From Bacteroidales bacterium (GTDB lineage Bacteria > Bacteroidota > Bacteroidia > Bacteroidales > UBA932), in contig JAFUFP010000045.1 of the NCBI GenBank assembly GCA_017469845.1, positions 26,567 to 90,566 on the forward strand: a stretch of 64,000 nt of DNA, written 5' to 3'. A program made the translations under genes and the position numbers. Below the pieces are notes generated by a model. It was not told the DNA's origin, did not search any database, and saw only the letters and a list, made by a program, of their open reading frames with translations. Each line of letters starts with the position of its first letter. Position 1 is the stretch's first letter. Shown here one piece after another: positions 26,856 to 36,216 of this stretch.

Positions 26856-28619
26856 ATGAAAAAGATATATACAATTCTTGCTTCAGTCGCTCTGATCGGT
26901 TCGATGGTTTCATGCGCTGACCAGCTCAATGTGAAGAACCCGAACAACCAGACGACATACGATTTCGGAAACAACGAAGCAGATCTCCAGGAAGCCGTCA
27001 TCGCCTGCTACAACAGGATCCGTCTCGAGGGTACATTCGCCCGTGTCGGATACACCATGGACGCTGTCCGCGGTGACGAGGTATGGAACTCTTCCCAGCA
27101 GTGGTACCTCGAGTACGACAACCTCAACTCCCCCGGCACCATCGAGATCGGTGACCAGTGGATCTGGCGCGACTGCTATCACGTGGTGAACCGCACCAAC
27201 TTCGTCCTTTCGAAGGTCGACAACGCAAACCTTTCTGACGCCGCCTACAAGCGCATCAAAGGACAGGCCCTCTTCCTCCGCGGACTTGCTTACTACGAGC
27301 TCGCCACCTACTATCAGACCGTTCCCCTGTTCGTTGACTACAGCCAGTATTCAACTCTCGAGACCATGTACATGGAGAATGCCGACCAGGACGCCGTCTT
27401 CGACCAGATCGACGAGGACTTCAAGACCGCGATGGAACTTCTCCCCACCCGCGACGAAGGTGGCGAATGGGCTAAAGGAAGGGCTACCGCCGGTTCAGCC
27501 GCCGGATACTACGCAAGGAGCCTGATGTTCCGCCACAAGTATTCAGAGGCCCTCACCGTCCTGCGTGACATCATCGCCGGCAAGTACGGAAGCTACAAGC
27601 TGATGGATGACTACGGTGCCAACTTCAAGGAAGGAGCCGAGTTCGAGAACAACGCCGAAAGCCTCTTCGAAGTCCAGTTCATGGACTACGGAATGGGCGG
27701 TCCCGACGAGGAGTGGACTCCTGTCAACATCTCCTCCAACGCCAGCCAGGGCCACGCCGTTGAGAGCAACTACGCTTCACAGCAGCTCGGTTCCTGGGGC
27801 GACCTCGCCGTTTCCCCTTGGCTTTACAACCTCTTCAAGGCTGAAAAGTGCACCGACGGAACCCTCGACCCGAGGCTCTACTGGACCGCATGCACATATG
27901 AGCCCGAGTACTCTACCTACACGGGAGCCAAGACCGCGGCTTATCCCGGCGGAGATCCCAGAAGCAACGTGATCTACCAGTCCGAGATCACCGAAACTCC
28001 CCTCTCCAACTCAACCCAGGGTGGCATTCCCATCGCGAAGTTCACCAACGCCCGCAACAACATCTACCAGACCATCACAAACGGTCTGCACTGCGGAATC
28101 AACCTCCGACTGATGCGTTACAGCGACGTCCTCCTCAGGGCAGCCGAGTGCATCAACGAAGTTGAAGGACCTACCGCCGAGGCCATCGGTTACATCAACC
28201 AGGTACGCCAGAGGGTAGCCCTCCCCGCCCTGAACCTTGCCGACTTCTCCACAAAGGACAAGCTCTTCGAGCAGATCGCCAATGTCGAGCGTCCCAAGGA
28301 GTTCGGTTGCGAGAACGGCCGCGGAATAGACCTTCTCCGTTGGGGATTCTTCTACGCCAATGACCGTCTCGAGCAGATCAAGCAGCACAGCGCCTTCCTC
28401 CGCAACGGAACCGCATCTACCGCCGAGCTCGACATCGACACCTGCGATGACGCATCCTACAACTACTACAGGCCCGGACACGAGTACTTCCCCATCTACC
28501 AGGGAACCCGCGACGCCAATCCGAACCTCCACGGAAACTCCGCGAACACCAACACCGACAACAGCGCCGACTTCATCTCCAAGTACGGCAACCCCCATCC
28601 GGTGGTAAGCCTCAAATAA
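26856..28619 (+). CDS. SusD-like outer membrane nutrient-binding lipoprotein
   Basis: 587 residues from the ATG at 26856 (the frame opens at 26838 but MKKIYTILASVALIGSMVSC is a proper lipoprotein signal, Cys20). The family pattern is clear: TPR-like helices with ADQLNVKNPN, IKGQALFLRGLAYYELATYYQTVPL, RYSDVLLRAAECINEV and a C-terminal RPKEFGCENGRGIDLLRWGF. It forms the lid of the SusC transporter and captures arabino-oligosaccharides by inference from the locus. Confidence 0.96.
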   Translation: MKKIYTILASVALIGSMVSCADQLNVKNPNNQTTYDFGNNEADLQEAVIACYNRIRLEGTFARVGYTMDAVRGDEVWNSSQQWYLEYDNLNSPGTIEIGDQWIWRDCYHVVNRTNFVLSKVDNANLSDAAYKRIKGQALFLRGLAYYELATYYQTVPLFVDYSQYSTLETMYMENADQDAVFDQIDEDFKTAMELLPTRDEGGEWAKGRATAGSAAGYYARSLMFRHKYSEALTVLRDIIAGKYGSYKLMDDYGANFKEGAEFENNAESLFEVQFMDYGMGGPDEEWTPVNISSNASQGHAVESNYASQQLGSWGDLAVSPWLYNLFKAEKCTDGTLDPRLYWTACTYEPEYSTYTGAKTAAYPGGDPRSNVIYQSEITETPLSNSTQGGIPIAKFTNARNNIYQTITNGLHCGINLRLMRYSDVLLRAAECINEVEGPTAEAIGYINQVRQRVALPALNLADFSTKDKLFEQIANVERPKEFGCENGRGIDLLRWGFFYANDRLEQIKQHSAFLRNGTASTAELDIDTCDDASYNYYRPGHEYFPIYQGTRDANPNLHGNSANTNTDNSADFISKYGNPHPVVSLK

Positions 28620-28645
28620 GAGTCTTCCGATTGGAACATAATTTG

Positions 28646-28686
28646 TAAATTTGTTGTGGAGACGGGGACAAGTTCTCCGTCTCCAC
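28646..28686 (+). promoter_or_regulatory. Internal promoter with immediately following hairpin between susD and GH43
   Basis: TAAATTTG at 28646-28653 matches TAnnTTTG. A perfect 10-bp stem follows: GTGGAGACGG (28656-28665) with CCGTCTCCAC (28677-28686), then ATAAATTTTT. The hairpin could be a leaky terminator for susCD read-through, or a 5' stabilising stem on a message started at this box. The next gene starts at 28705. Confidence 0.5.
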
Positions 28687-28704
28687 ATAAATTTTTAACA
28701 CCAG

Positions 28705-30423
28705 ATGAAATTTTCAAGATACTGTCTTACAGCACTGGCGGCAGCCCTCGTGGCCGTAGCCTCATGTAGTGATCCTTCCGATCCTTCGGGAATCAAAGTC
28801 GATCCCACACCCACACCGACCCCGACTCCCACTCCTACACCCACTCCCGGAACGGATTACGACATACCCGATTACGCTGACGACTATTCCTCCATTTCAT
28901 CATGGGGGGACCACGGCAAATGGAACCTCGCCAACGTGCATGATCCCAGCATCGCCTACTTCGGCGGTTACTACTACATGTACAACACCGACGCTTCATA
29001 CGGAAACGAGCACCTGAAGGCATCCACCGGAAGGCACTTCCCCGGCAAGCGTTCGAAGGACCTCGTCAACTGGACATACATCCAGGGACCGATGAACGAC
29101 GCCCCCGAATGGGTGGCCGATTCGCTGAACAATCTCCGCACGAGGATGGGACTTCCCACAATCGCGAAGAATGATTTCAGCTACGGCTACTGGGCTCCTG
29201 TCGTGAGGAGAGTGAACGTGGGCGGAACGGAGAGGTTGAGGATGTACTACTGCATCGTCATCGACAACTACATCAAGACCGGAAAGAAGACTTCAACCGC
29301 CTTCGACGGCAGCTGGACCGAGCGTGCATACATCGGCATGTGCGAGACCACCGATCCCGCGAACGGCAAGTGGGAGGACAAGGGATTCGTGACGATGTCC
29401 TCTTCCGACAAGGGAATGAACGGATGGACCAGGCCCAACGCCGACGACTGGAACGCATACTTCTTCTACAACGCCATCGACCCCACCTACATCGTGACCC
29501 CCGAGGGCAAGCACTACCTCATCCACGGATCATGGCACAGCGGATTCTCCCTTCTTGAGCTGAACCCCGAGACCGGAAAACCCGTAAACAAGCTCGGTGA
29601 GCCCTGGGCGGAGAAGTCAGCCGACCTCCAGGCAAGATACGGAAAGAGGATCGCCACCCGCGGAACATCCCGCTGGCAGGGCAGCGAGGCCCCCGAAATC
29701 GTCTACAAGGACGGTTACTACTACCTCTTCATGGCGTACGACGGGCTTGACGTTCCCTACAACACCAGGGTTGTCCGCAGCGAGAACATCGAAGGACCCT
29801 ACCTCGACATAACCGGAAGGAACATCACCAACGGAAGGGGTGACGCCTACCCCATCGTGACCCATCCCTACAAGTTCTCCAAAGGATACGGCTGGGTCGG
29901 AATCTCACACTGCGGCATCTTCCAGAAGGACGGTACGAACGAGTGGTTCTACGCATCGCAAGGACGTCTTCCCGCCAATGTCGGAGGCAACAAATACAGC
30001 AACGCCATCATGATGGGACACATCCGCAGGATCGTCTGGTGCCCTTCACCTTTCGACGCTTCCCAGCTCTGGCCCATCGCCCTTCCCGAGCGTTACGCCG
30101 GTCTCCCTTCGGAGAGCATCTCCAAGGATGACCTCGTCGGAACTTGGGAGAACATAAACCTCGTTTACGACTACGCCAATCAGAACACCTCCTCGAAACT
30201 CACCCTCAAGGCCGACGGCACCATGACGGGAGCCATGACCGGCAAGTGGAGCTACGACTCTTCCAAGAAGCAGCTCACGCTGGGTGACGTTGTCGTCTGC
30301 GTCGAGAGGGAGGCCGACTGGGAGGCTTCACCGAGGGTCGCTACCATCGTCTACGCCGGAATCGGCAAGGACGCTTCCGACACCGCCAAGACCATCACCT
30401 ACTGGGGCAAGAAAGTCGAATAA
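28705..30423 (+). CDS. GH43 endo-arabinanase lipoprotein with Thr-Pro stalk and C-terminal beta domain
   Basis: 572 residues. The lipoprotein signal ends at Cys21 (AVASC); a (PT)7P linker occupies 34-48 and would hold the enzyme away from the membrane. The catalytic GH43 residues are Asp80 (NVHDPSIAY), Asp259 (YNAIDPTYI) and Glu328 (QGSEAPEIVY). Residues about 473-572 form a separate beta-rich domain (LVGTWENINL... KLTLKADGTMTG) like the C-terminal domain of two-domain extracellular arabinanases. It probably works at the cell surface on long arabinan. GH97 begins 3 bp downstream. Confidence 0.92.
   Translation: MKFSRYCLTALAAALVAVASCSDPSDPSGIKVDPTPTPTPTPTPTPTPGTDYDIPDYADDYSSISSWGDHGKWNLANVHDPSIAYFGGYYYMYNTDASYGNEHLKASTGRHFPGKRSKDLVNWTYIQGPMNDAPEWVADSLNNLRTRMGLPTIAKNDFSYGYWAPVVRRVNVGGTERLRMYYCIVIDNYIKTGKKTSTAFDGSWTERAYIGMCETTDPANGKWEDKGFVTMSSSDKGMNGWTRPNADDWNAYFFYNAIDPTYIVTPEGKHYLIHGSWHSGFSLLELNPETGKPVNKLGEPWAEKSADLQARYGKRIATRGTSRWQGSEAPEIVYKDGYYYLFMAYDGLDVPYNTRVVRSENIEGPYLDITGRNITNGRGDAYPIVTHPYKFSKGYGWVGISHCGIFQKDGTNEWFYASQGRLPANVGGNKYSNAIMMGHIRRIVWCPSPFDASQLWPIALPERYAGLPSESISKDDLVGTWENINLVYDYANQNTSSKLTLKADGTMTGAMTGKWSYDSSKKQLTLGDVVVCVEREADWEASPRVATIVYAGIGKDASDTAKTITYWGKKVE
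28804..28848. repeat. Pro-Thr codon microsatellite in the GH43 stalk
   Basis: About seven tandem CCN-ACN codon pairs encode residues 34-48. The imperfect hexamer array could vary in copy number by slippage, changing stalk length in frame. Confidence 0.7.
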
Positions 30424-30426
30424 CGG

Positions 30427-32379
30427 ATGAAGCGTCTTCTTATAACGGCGGCTATATTGTCACTCCTTCCCGCGCTTGAATCCTCCGCGCGGGAAGGCAG
30501 TGTCATTTCACCGGACGGAAAGGTCAAAGTCCTCGTATCCGACCGGGGCGGCATTCCCGCCTACAGCGTCGAGTACGACGGGATCCCTTTCCTTTGCGAC
30601 TCCCCTCTCGGACTTCTGACCGACATCGGAGATTTCACCTGCGGGATGGAACTTTCGGAGGAGAAACACTCTTCGGTGAAGGACGACTATTCGCTTCCCA
30701 ACATAAAGAAAAGCGAAGTCCATTACAGGGCCAACAGCGGCACTTTCACCTTCACCAAGGACGGTCTTTCCCGTTTCGAAGTCATTTTCCAGGTGAGCGA
30801 CTCCGACATAGCCTTCCGTTACAAGGTATATGCGCCGAATCAGGACACCAAAGTATGCAGGGTGTATTCCGAGAGCACCGGATACGCTTTCCCCGAAGGG
30901 ACAACCACCTTCCTCTGCCCTCAGATGCCTCCGATGAGCGGATTCGCGAGGACAACACCGAGCTATGAGACCGCTTACACGGCGGATGACACCCCCGGCA
31001 AGAACGGAGACGGATACGGGTACACCTTCCCGTGCCTTTTCCGCATCGGAGAAAAGGGATGGGTCCTTGTGAGCGAAACGGGAGTTTCTCCCGCCTACTG
31101 CGCCTCCCGCCTCATCGGAAACCCCGACGGAAGCTATACCGTAGGTTATCCTATGGAGGAAGAGTACAACGGTAACGGGACTTCCGCCCCCGGAATACCA
31201 GTTCCCGGATACACACCCTGGAGGACTCTCACCCTCGGGGACAATCTCGCTCCGATAGTCGAGACTACGATACCCTTCGACGTTGTCGAAAGGCAGTATG
31301 AGCCAAAGGTCGATTACACCTATTCGAAAGGCTCATGGAGCTGGATCATAAGGATGGACGACAGCATCACCTTCGAGGACCAGAAGGAATATGTCGACTT
31401 CTCAGCCGCAATGGGATGGCAGACCGTTCTCGTCGACAACTGGTGGGACACCCGCATCGGAAGGGAGAAGATCGCGGAGCTCTCCGCCTATGCCCGTTCG
31501 AAGGGAGTACAACTGTGCCTGTGGTACAACTCCAACGGATACTGGAACGACGCTCCCCAGGGTCCCCGCGACATAATGAACCGTCCGAACACCAGACGGA
31601 AGGAAATGGAATGGCTCCGGAGCATCGGGGTCAAAGGTATAAAGGTCGATTTCTTCGGCTCGGACAAGCAGGTCACCATGCAACTTTACGAGGATATCCT
31701 CGCGGACGCCAATGACTTCGGCCTCCTTGTGGTCTTCCACGGCTGCACCCTTCCCAGAGGCTGGGAAAGGATGTATCCCAACTTCGCTTCAGCCGAAGCG
31801 GTACTCGCCAGCGAGAACCTGCATTTCACGCAGGAGAGGTGCGACACCGAAGCCTTCCACGCCTGCCTTCATCCTTTCATAAGGAACACCGTTGCGGTGA
31901 TGGATTTCGGGGGAAGCGCCCTCAACAAGGTGTACAACGCCGACAACGACCCCTCCAAACCCGGAACCGTAAGGAGGACTTCCGACGTGTTCGCCCTCTC
32001 TACCGCCGTCCTTTTCCAAAGTCCGGTTCAGCACTTCGCACTGGCGCCGAACAACCTTCACGACGCCCCTTCATGGGCCGTGGATTTCATGAAGAATGTC
32101 CCGACCACTTGGGATGAAGTGAAATTCATCGACGGATATCCCGGGAAATTCATCGTGATGGGAAGGCGCTCAGGAGAAAAGTGGTTCATTACCGGAATAA
32201 ACGCCGAAAGCGGAACGAAGGAGATAACTTTGGACCCTTCGCTTCTTCCCCGCGGAAGAGCGAACCTATACTCCGACTCCCCTTCCCTGGAAGGAAAGAA
32301 GGAGACAATCCGTTTGACAGGATCCCCCATCAAGGTGAGTATACCCTGCAACGGAGGATTCGTAATTGAAACTTTATAA
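30427..32379 (+). CDS. GH97 retaining glycosidase (alpha-galactosidase / beta-L-arabinopyranosidase type)
   Basis: 650 residues with a signal peptide (MKRLLITAAILSLLPALESSA). The GH97 N-terminal beta domain (ISPDGKVKVLVSDRGG, YSVEYDG) precedes the barrel. IKGIKVDFFGSDK-type sequence gives Asp408 at the nucleophile position of the retaining GH97 subgroup; Glu463 (VLASENLH) is the probable acid/base. Retaining GH97 enzymes act on alpha-D-galactosides, and some on the stereochemically similar beta-L-arabinopyranosides. In an arabinose locus the latter is attractive but unproven. It is tightly packed between GH43 (3 bp) and GH51 (9 bp). Confidence 0.9.
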   Translation: MKRLLITAAILSLLPALESSAREGSVISPDGKVKVLVSDRGGIPAYSVEYDGIPFLCDSPLGLLTDIGDFTCGMELSEEKHSSVKDDYSLPNIKKSEVHYRANSGTFTFTKDGLSRFEVIFQVSDSDIAFRYKVYAPNQDTKVCRVYSESTGYAFPEGTTTFLCPQMPPMSGFARTTPSYETAYTADDTPGKNGDGYGYTFPCLFRIGEKGWVLVSETGVSPAYCASRLIGNPDGSYTVGYPMEEEYNGNGTSAPGIPVPGYTPWRTLTLGDNLAPIVETTIPFDVVERQYEPKVDYTYSKGSWSWIIRMDDSITFEDQKEYVDFSAAMGWQTVLVDNWWDTRIGREKIAELSAYARSKGVQLCLWYNSNGYWNDAPQGPRDIMNRPNTRRKEMEWLRSIGVKGIKVDFFGSDKQVTMQLYEDILADANDFGLLVVFHGCTLPRGWERMYPNFASAEAVLASENLHFTQERCDTEAFHACLHPFIRNTVAVMDFGGSALNKVYNADNDPSKPGTVRRTSDVFALSTAVLFQSPVQHFALAPNNLHDAPSWAVDFMKNVPTTWDEVKFIDGYPGKFIVMGRRSGEKWFITGINAESGTKEITLDPSLLPRGRANLYSDSPSLEGKKETIRLTGSPIKVSIPCNGGFVIETL

Positions 32380-32388
32380 ACACTCGAC

Positions 32389-33924
32389 ATGAAAAGAATA
32401 CTGACCATCTTCGCCGCAACAGCCGTCACCGTATCGGCAATGGCGCAAGTTAAGATTTCCGTGCACGAGACCGCCAAGGACCAGCCCATAATCCCCGCTG
32501 AGATCTACGGCCAGTTCTCCGAGCACCTCGGAAGATGCATCTACGAAGGCATCTGGGTCGGACCCGACTCATCAATTCCCAACATCAACGGATACCGTAC
32601 CGATGTCCTTGAGGCCCTGAAGACACTCAAGGTCCCCGTTCTCCGCTGGCCGGGCGGCTGCTTCGCCGACGAATACCACTGGATGGACGGAATCGGTCCC
32701 AGGGAAAACCGTCCCAAGCTCGTCAACAACAACTGGGGCAGCACCCTGGAGGACAACTCCTTCGGAACCCATGAGTTCCTGAACCTGTGCGAACTGCTCG
32801 GAACCCAGCCCTACATCTCCGGAAACGTCGGATCCGGGACCGTCGAGGAACTCGCGAAATGGGTCGAATACATGACAGCCGAAGAGGGCACCATGGCTGA
32901 ACTCCGCAAGAAGAACGGAAGGCAGGAGCCCTGGAAGATCAAATACCTCGGAGTCGGCAACGAGTCCTGGGGCTGCGGCGGAGACATGACAGCTGACTAT
33001 TATTCAGACGTTTACAAGAGGTACGCCCTCTACGCGAGGAACTACAGCGACAACCGCCTCTTCAAGATCGCCTGCGGCGCTTCTGACTATGACTACAACT
33101 GGACGAAGGTCATGATGAAGAACGCGAAGGACAAGATGAACGGACTCTCCCTCCACTACTACACCGTTCCCGGATGGGAGGGAAGCAAGGGTTCCGCAAC
33201 CCAGTTCACCACCGAGGACTACTACAACACCATCACAAAGACGATGGAAGTTGAGGAAGTGCTGAAGAACCACTTCGCCATCATGGACGCCTACGATCCC
33301 GAGAAGAAGGTCGCCCTCCTTCTCGACGAATGGGGTACTTGGTTCGACGCCGAGCCCGGAACCATTCCCGGACACCTCTACCAGCAGAACACCATGCGTG
33401 ACGCCATGGTCGCCGCGATGTGCCTGAACGTATTCAACGGAATGACCGACCGCCTCAAGATGGCGAACATAGCCCAGGTCGTGAACGTTCTCCAGGCTAT
33501 GATCCTCACCAAGGGAGAGAAGATGCTTCTCACCCCTACCTATCATGTGTTCAGGATGTACAACGTACACCAGAACGCCCAGTTCGTTCCCACGGACTAC
33601 TCCACCGGTGAAATCGTCTCACAGTCCGGCCGCATCTGCAAGGACCTCACCGTCTCTTCCTCAAAGGACAACAGCGGAGCCGTTCACGTGTCGATCGCCA
33701 ACCCGAGCCTTGACAAGTCCAAGAGCCTCGAGATATCTTTCGACGCCCTCAACGCCAAGAGCGTCTCCGCCGAAATCCTCAAGGCCGCCGCGATAAGCGA
33801 CTACAATGATTTCGATCAGGCTCCGAAGGTCTCCCCCGCCGCATTCAAGGATTTCAGGACAAGCGGAAAGACCATCAAGCTCACCATTCCCGCCGCTTCA
33901 GTGATTGTTCTCGAAGTGAAATAG
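32389..33924 (+). CDS. GH51 alpha-L-arabinofuranosidase, secreted single-domain form
   Basis: 511 residues with a signal peptide ([20 protein letters not shown]). The GH51 catalytic barrel has acid/base Glu192 in [12 protein letters not shown] and nucleophile Glu314 in [28 protein letters not shown] and [13 protein letters not shown] are diagnostic. It is much shorter than the GH51 lipoprotein at 15751-17721 because it lacks the N-terminal binding insert, so the two enzymes probably divide long and short substrates. It is last in the first plus-strand operon and is followed by a strong terminator. Confidence 0.95.
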   Translation: MKRILTIFAATAVTVSAMAQVKISVHETAKDQPIIPAEIYGQFSEHLGRCIYEGIWVGPDSSIPNINGYRTDVLEALKTLKVPVLRWPGGCFADEYHWMDGIGPRENRPKLVNNNWGSTLEDNSFGTHEFLNLCELLGTQPYISGNVGSGTVEELAKWVEYMTAEEGTMAELRKKNGRQEPWKIKYLGVGNESWGCGGDMTADYYSDVYKRYALYARNYSDNRLFKIACGASDYDYNWTKVMMKNAKDKMNGLSLHYYTVPGWEGSKGSATQFTTEDYYNTITKTMEVEEVLKNHFAIMDAYDPEKKVALLLDEWGTWFDAEPGTIPGHLYQQNTMRDAMVAAMCLNVFNGMTDRLKMANIAQVVNVLQAMILTKGEKMLLTPTYHVFRMYNVHQNAQFVPTDYSTGEIVSQSGRICKDLTVSSSKDNSGAVHVSIANPSLDKSKSLEISFDALNAKSVSAEILKAAAISDYNDFDQAPKVSPAAFKDFRTSGKTIKLTIPAASVIVLEVK

Positions 33925-33945
33925 GGTATCCGGAATAATTCTTTC

Positions 33946-33989
33946 AAGAGGAACTGCTCCTGTGTGACCAGTTCCTCTTTTTTTTTTTG
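33946..33989 (+). terminator. Strong rho-independent terminator ending the first arabinan operon
   Basis: AAGAGGAACTG (33946-33956) pairs perfectly with CAGTTCCTCTT (33969-33979) around a 12-base loop and runs straight into a long T tract. It is 22 bp after the GH51 stop. Confidence 0.95.
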
Positions 33990-34147
33990 CGTCCGACTCA
34001 AAAAGGCCTCGAAATATTCATCCACCCGTCGATTACTCTGTTATGACAAACGCCAACAAAATTTATTTGACTTAAACAAAACATTACAAGTCTTGCAACG
34101 ACTTTTTTCATTCCGTTTCTTTTACCGAACTTTCGCCTATAAAACTG

Positions 34148-34423
34148 ATGAACATGTCATATTATACTGCAAAGGACACCAAAGAAATTTCCGAATACGC
34201 GGCAAAAGCTGCCCGCGAGGAAGTCGAGTACCAAAAAAACAAAGAACTAAAGCAGAAGGATGCCGAGATTGAGAAGAGGGATGCCGAAATCGAGCAGAAG
34301 GATGCCGAGATTGAGAAGAGGGATGCCGAAATCGAGCAGAAGGATGCCGAGATTGAGAAGTTGAATGCCGAAATCCGAGACCTGAAAGAGCAACTGCTCA
34401 AGTCCAAATCGGGAGACAACTGA
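34148..34423 (+). CDS. Small coiled-coil protein built on a 14-residue tandem repeat
   Basis: 91 residues (Met3 at 34154 is an alternative start). The first 30 residues (MNMSYYTAKDTKEISEYAAK) are followed by alternating EKRDAEI and EQKDAEI heptads, then LNAEIRDLKEQLLKSKS. It would form a short charged coiled coil. Similar repeat tails occur at the C-termini of some Bacteroidales Rpn/PD-(D/E)XK transposase-related proteins, so this could be a cut-down tail or an independent small protein. Neighbouring bases are A+T-rich and the gene has its own terminator; it interrupts the arabinan locus without an obvious role. Confidence 0.5.
   Translation: MNMSYYTAKDTKEISEYAAKAAREEVEYQKNKELKQKDAEIEKRDAEIEQKDAEIEKRDAEIEQKDAEIEKLNAEIRDLKEQLLKSKSGDN
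34250..34375. repeat. 42-bp tandem repeat, three units
   Basis: Units begin at 34250, 34292 and 34334 and encode the alternating EQKDAEI and EKRDAEI heptads. Units one and two are nearly identical; the third decays at its end. The near identity suggests recent slippage or unequal exchange. Confidence 0.85.
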
Positions 34424-34476
34424 TCCTGGCACATGCTCAGAGGAGTATCATCTTGGGCATACATCAGTGTCCAACA

Positions 34477-34529
34477 AAAGAAACCGGAGGATGTTCCTTT
34501 ATCCAAGGATCTCATCCTCCGGTTTCTTT
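34477..34529. terminator. Bidirectional terminator between the coiled-coil gene and the GH43 gene
   Basis: AAAGAAACCGGAGGATG (34477-34493) pairs perfectly over 17 bp with CATCCTCCGGTTTCTTT (34513-34529). The U-rich ends on both strands suit the convergent genes at 34148-34423 (plus) and 34555-36117 (minus). Confidence 0.9.
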
Positions 34530-34554
34530 CTATCCGCACTTTACTCCACTACGG

Positions 34555-36117
34555 TCAGAACACCCTCTGCCTGAAGTAATCAAAGTCGGCATATCCCCCT
34601 TCCCCTTCAGTTGAGAAGCAGTAAAGGGCGCTTCTGTATCCTGTGAAATAATCCAGCGTATACTTCATCTGCAGCGCATAATCAAAACGGGTCCACTTTT
34701 CTCCGTCGAAAGAATAATCCAAAAAGGCGGTATCATCAGGACATCCGTCCTCTTCCTCTGCTGTGAAAACGTATTTTATTCTCAGATATACCTTCGTCTG
34801 TTCATCAGGAAGGGGGATACGGAAGATTTCTTTCTCCTTTTCCTTGCACACGAGATACTTCACACCGCCTTCAGCCTTGACACCGGCCCTCGCACTCATG
34901 CTCTGGAAAGCGCATATTCCGGCTTCGTCGCCGTCCTTGAGGGAAGAGAAGTCCAGAAGGGTTTCGCTGAAACTCCTCGGGCCCACCGTCCTCTGGGTAA
35001 GAGTGCCGACCGCATCAGCTATTCCGGAAGCCTTCCTTTCGGCGTGAAGGCTAAGATAGCCCGGTTTTCTCGTGAGCGACCATCCTTCAGGGGCCTTGTG
35101 GTTCCACTGCCACACCAGAGCGAGTTCCCCCGAGTCGAATTCATCCGAAGCCCACACGTAATCCTCCCCTACGGAAGGAAGATTGACCGTCACGTTTTCT
35201 TCCGGAACGGTGTTGTCACCCATAATGGGCCAGCCGTCCACCCAAGTCACCCTCTGGATAGTCGGTATCCTTCCGACCGCCCCGTGGTCCTGGAACTGGA
35301 TGGCGTACCATTCTCCCGAAGGGGTGTCGACGATGGGTCCCTGGGCGATACCGTCGGCGCGTCCACCGAGAGTTCCCTTGAGGACGACCTTTGAAGTATA
35401 GGGACCGCGGACATTTTCGCTGCGCCAAATGGTCGCCGTCCTCTCCTCCCCAATGGGCCAGTCGATTTCAAGGACATAGTAGTAGTCCCCTATATGATAG
35501 AAGTGGGCTCCTTCGGCCCTGAGGCCGTATCCTTCCCTGGGAGCGGAGATGATCACCTGGTCGACGGCATCTTTTTTCACGGCCGATCCGTCCGGTTCAA
35601 GTTCCGTCATGCGAAGATCCCCGTTTCCGTAGACAAGGTACAGGTGGCCGTCATCGAAAAGAAGCGAAGCGTCATGGAAGAAGCCGTCCAGAACGGTCTT
35701 CTCCCAAGGGCCGTCTACGATGTCACGGGTCTTGAAGATATAAGTCTTGTGCTGGTCGTTCGCCACGAAAAGGGCGTAATACATCCCGTCATGGTAACGG
35801 AGCGAGGTAGCCCACTGGCCCTGCCCGTAGGCGTTGCGACCGTTCCGAAGGTTGTAAACGTCATCATCCTCCAACGTATCGAATATGTACGACACGATCC
35901 TCCAATGGACAAGGTCCTTCGAATGCATGATAGGCGCCCCCGGGCAGAAGAACATCGTGGTACTTACCATATAATAGTCATCCCCCACCCTTATCACATC
36001 GTTGTCGGGAATGTCAGTATACGTAAGCGGATTCACGGCAATCTGGGACTCCTGTCTTGCGGTGCAACCGGCCAAAATGAGAGCGAGGCTCATCAAAAGA
36101 GCTAACTTTTTCATCAT
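34555..36117 (-). CDS. GH43 beta-xylosidase/alpha-L-arabinofuranosidase lipoprotein with C-terminal beta-sandwich
   Basis: 520 residues; a lipoprotein signal ends at Cys18 (ALILAGC). The N-terminal propeller has the likely base Asp38 in DIPDNDVIRVGDDYYM, Asp150 in FFHDASLLF, and Glu203 in LRAEGAHFY. Homologues usually read PDPD where this protein has PDND. Residues about 320-520 form the beta-sandwich typical of two-domain GH43 exo-enzymes (VWQWNHKAPEGWSL, YSFDGEKWTRFD). It probably removes arabinofuranose or xylose from oligosaccharides. It is transcribed away from araR across a 113-bp shared control region. Confidence 0.92.
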   Translation of the reverse strand: MMKKLALLMSLALILAGCTARQESQIAVNPLTYTDIPDNDVIRVGDDYYMVSTTMFFCPGAPIMHSKDLVHWRIVSYIFDTLEDDDVYNLRNGRNAYGQGQWATSLRYHDGMYYALFVANDQHKTYIFKTRDIVDGPWEKTVLDGFFHDASLLFDDGHLYLVYGNGDLRMTELEPDGSAVKKDAVDQVIISAPREGYGLRAEGAHFYHIGDYYYVLEIDWPIGEERTATIWRSENVRGPYTSKVVLKGTLGGRADGIAQGPIVDTPSGEWYAIQFQDHGAVGRIPTIQRVTWVDGWPIMGDNTVPEENVTVNLPSVGEDYVWASDEFDSGELALVWQWNHKAPEGWSLTRKPGYLSLHAERKASGIADAVGTLTQRTVGPRSFSETLLDFSSLKDGDEAGICAFQSMSARAGVKAEGGVKYLVCKEKEKEIFRIPLPDEQTKVYLRIKYVFTAEEEDGCPDDTAFLDYSFDGEKWTRFDYALQMKYTLDYFTGYRSALYCFSTEGEGGYADFDYFRQRVF

Positions 36118-36133
36118 CGGATATAATTTTTCC

Positions 36134-36141
36134 CAAAAATA
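36134..36141 (-). promoter_or_regulatory. Putative -7 element of the GH43 lipoprotein gene
   Basis: The minus strand reads TATTTTTG, a perfect TAnnTTTG match, 17 bp before the start at 36117. Confidence 0.55.
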
Positions 36142-36158
36142 GTGAAAAAAATCTTAAT

Positions 36159-36216
36159 AAGTGTTCCAATTACACTTTTCTTTTCCTACCTTTGTAACGT
36201 TACAAGAAGTGTACTT
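36159..36216. promoter_or_regulatory. Operator-like cluster in front of araR
   Basis: Three copies of AAGTGT occur: an inverted pair AAGTGT-N7-ACACTT (36159-36177) and a third at 36207-36212. Between them is the perfect 12-bp palindrome TGTAACGTTACA (36193-36204), overlapping the last two bases of the araR -7 element. AraR binding here, for autoregulation and for control of the divergent GH43, is inference. Confidence 0.5.
36187..36194 (+). promoter_or_regulatory. Putative -7 element of the araR operon
   Basis: TACCTTTG, a perfect TAnnTTTG match, 36 bp before the araR ATG at 36231. Its 3' end overlaps the palindrome TGTAACGTTACA. Confidence 0.6.
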
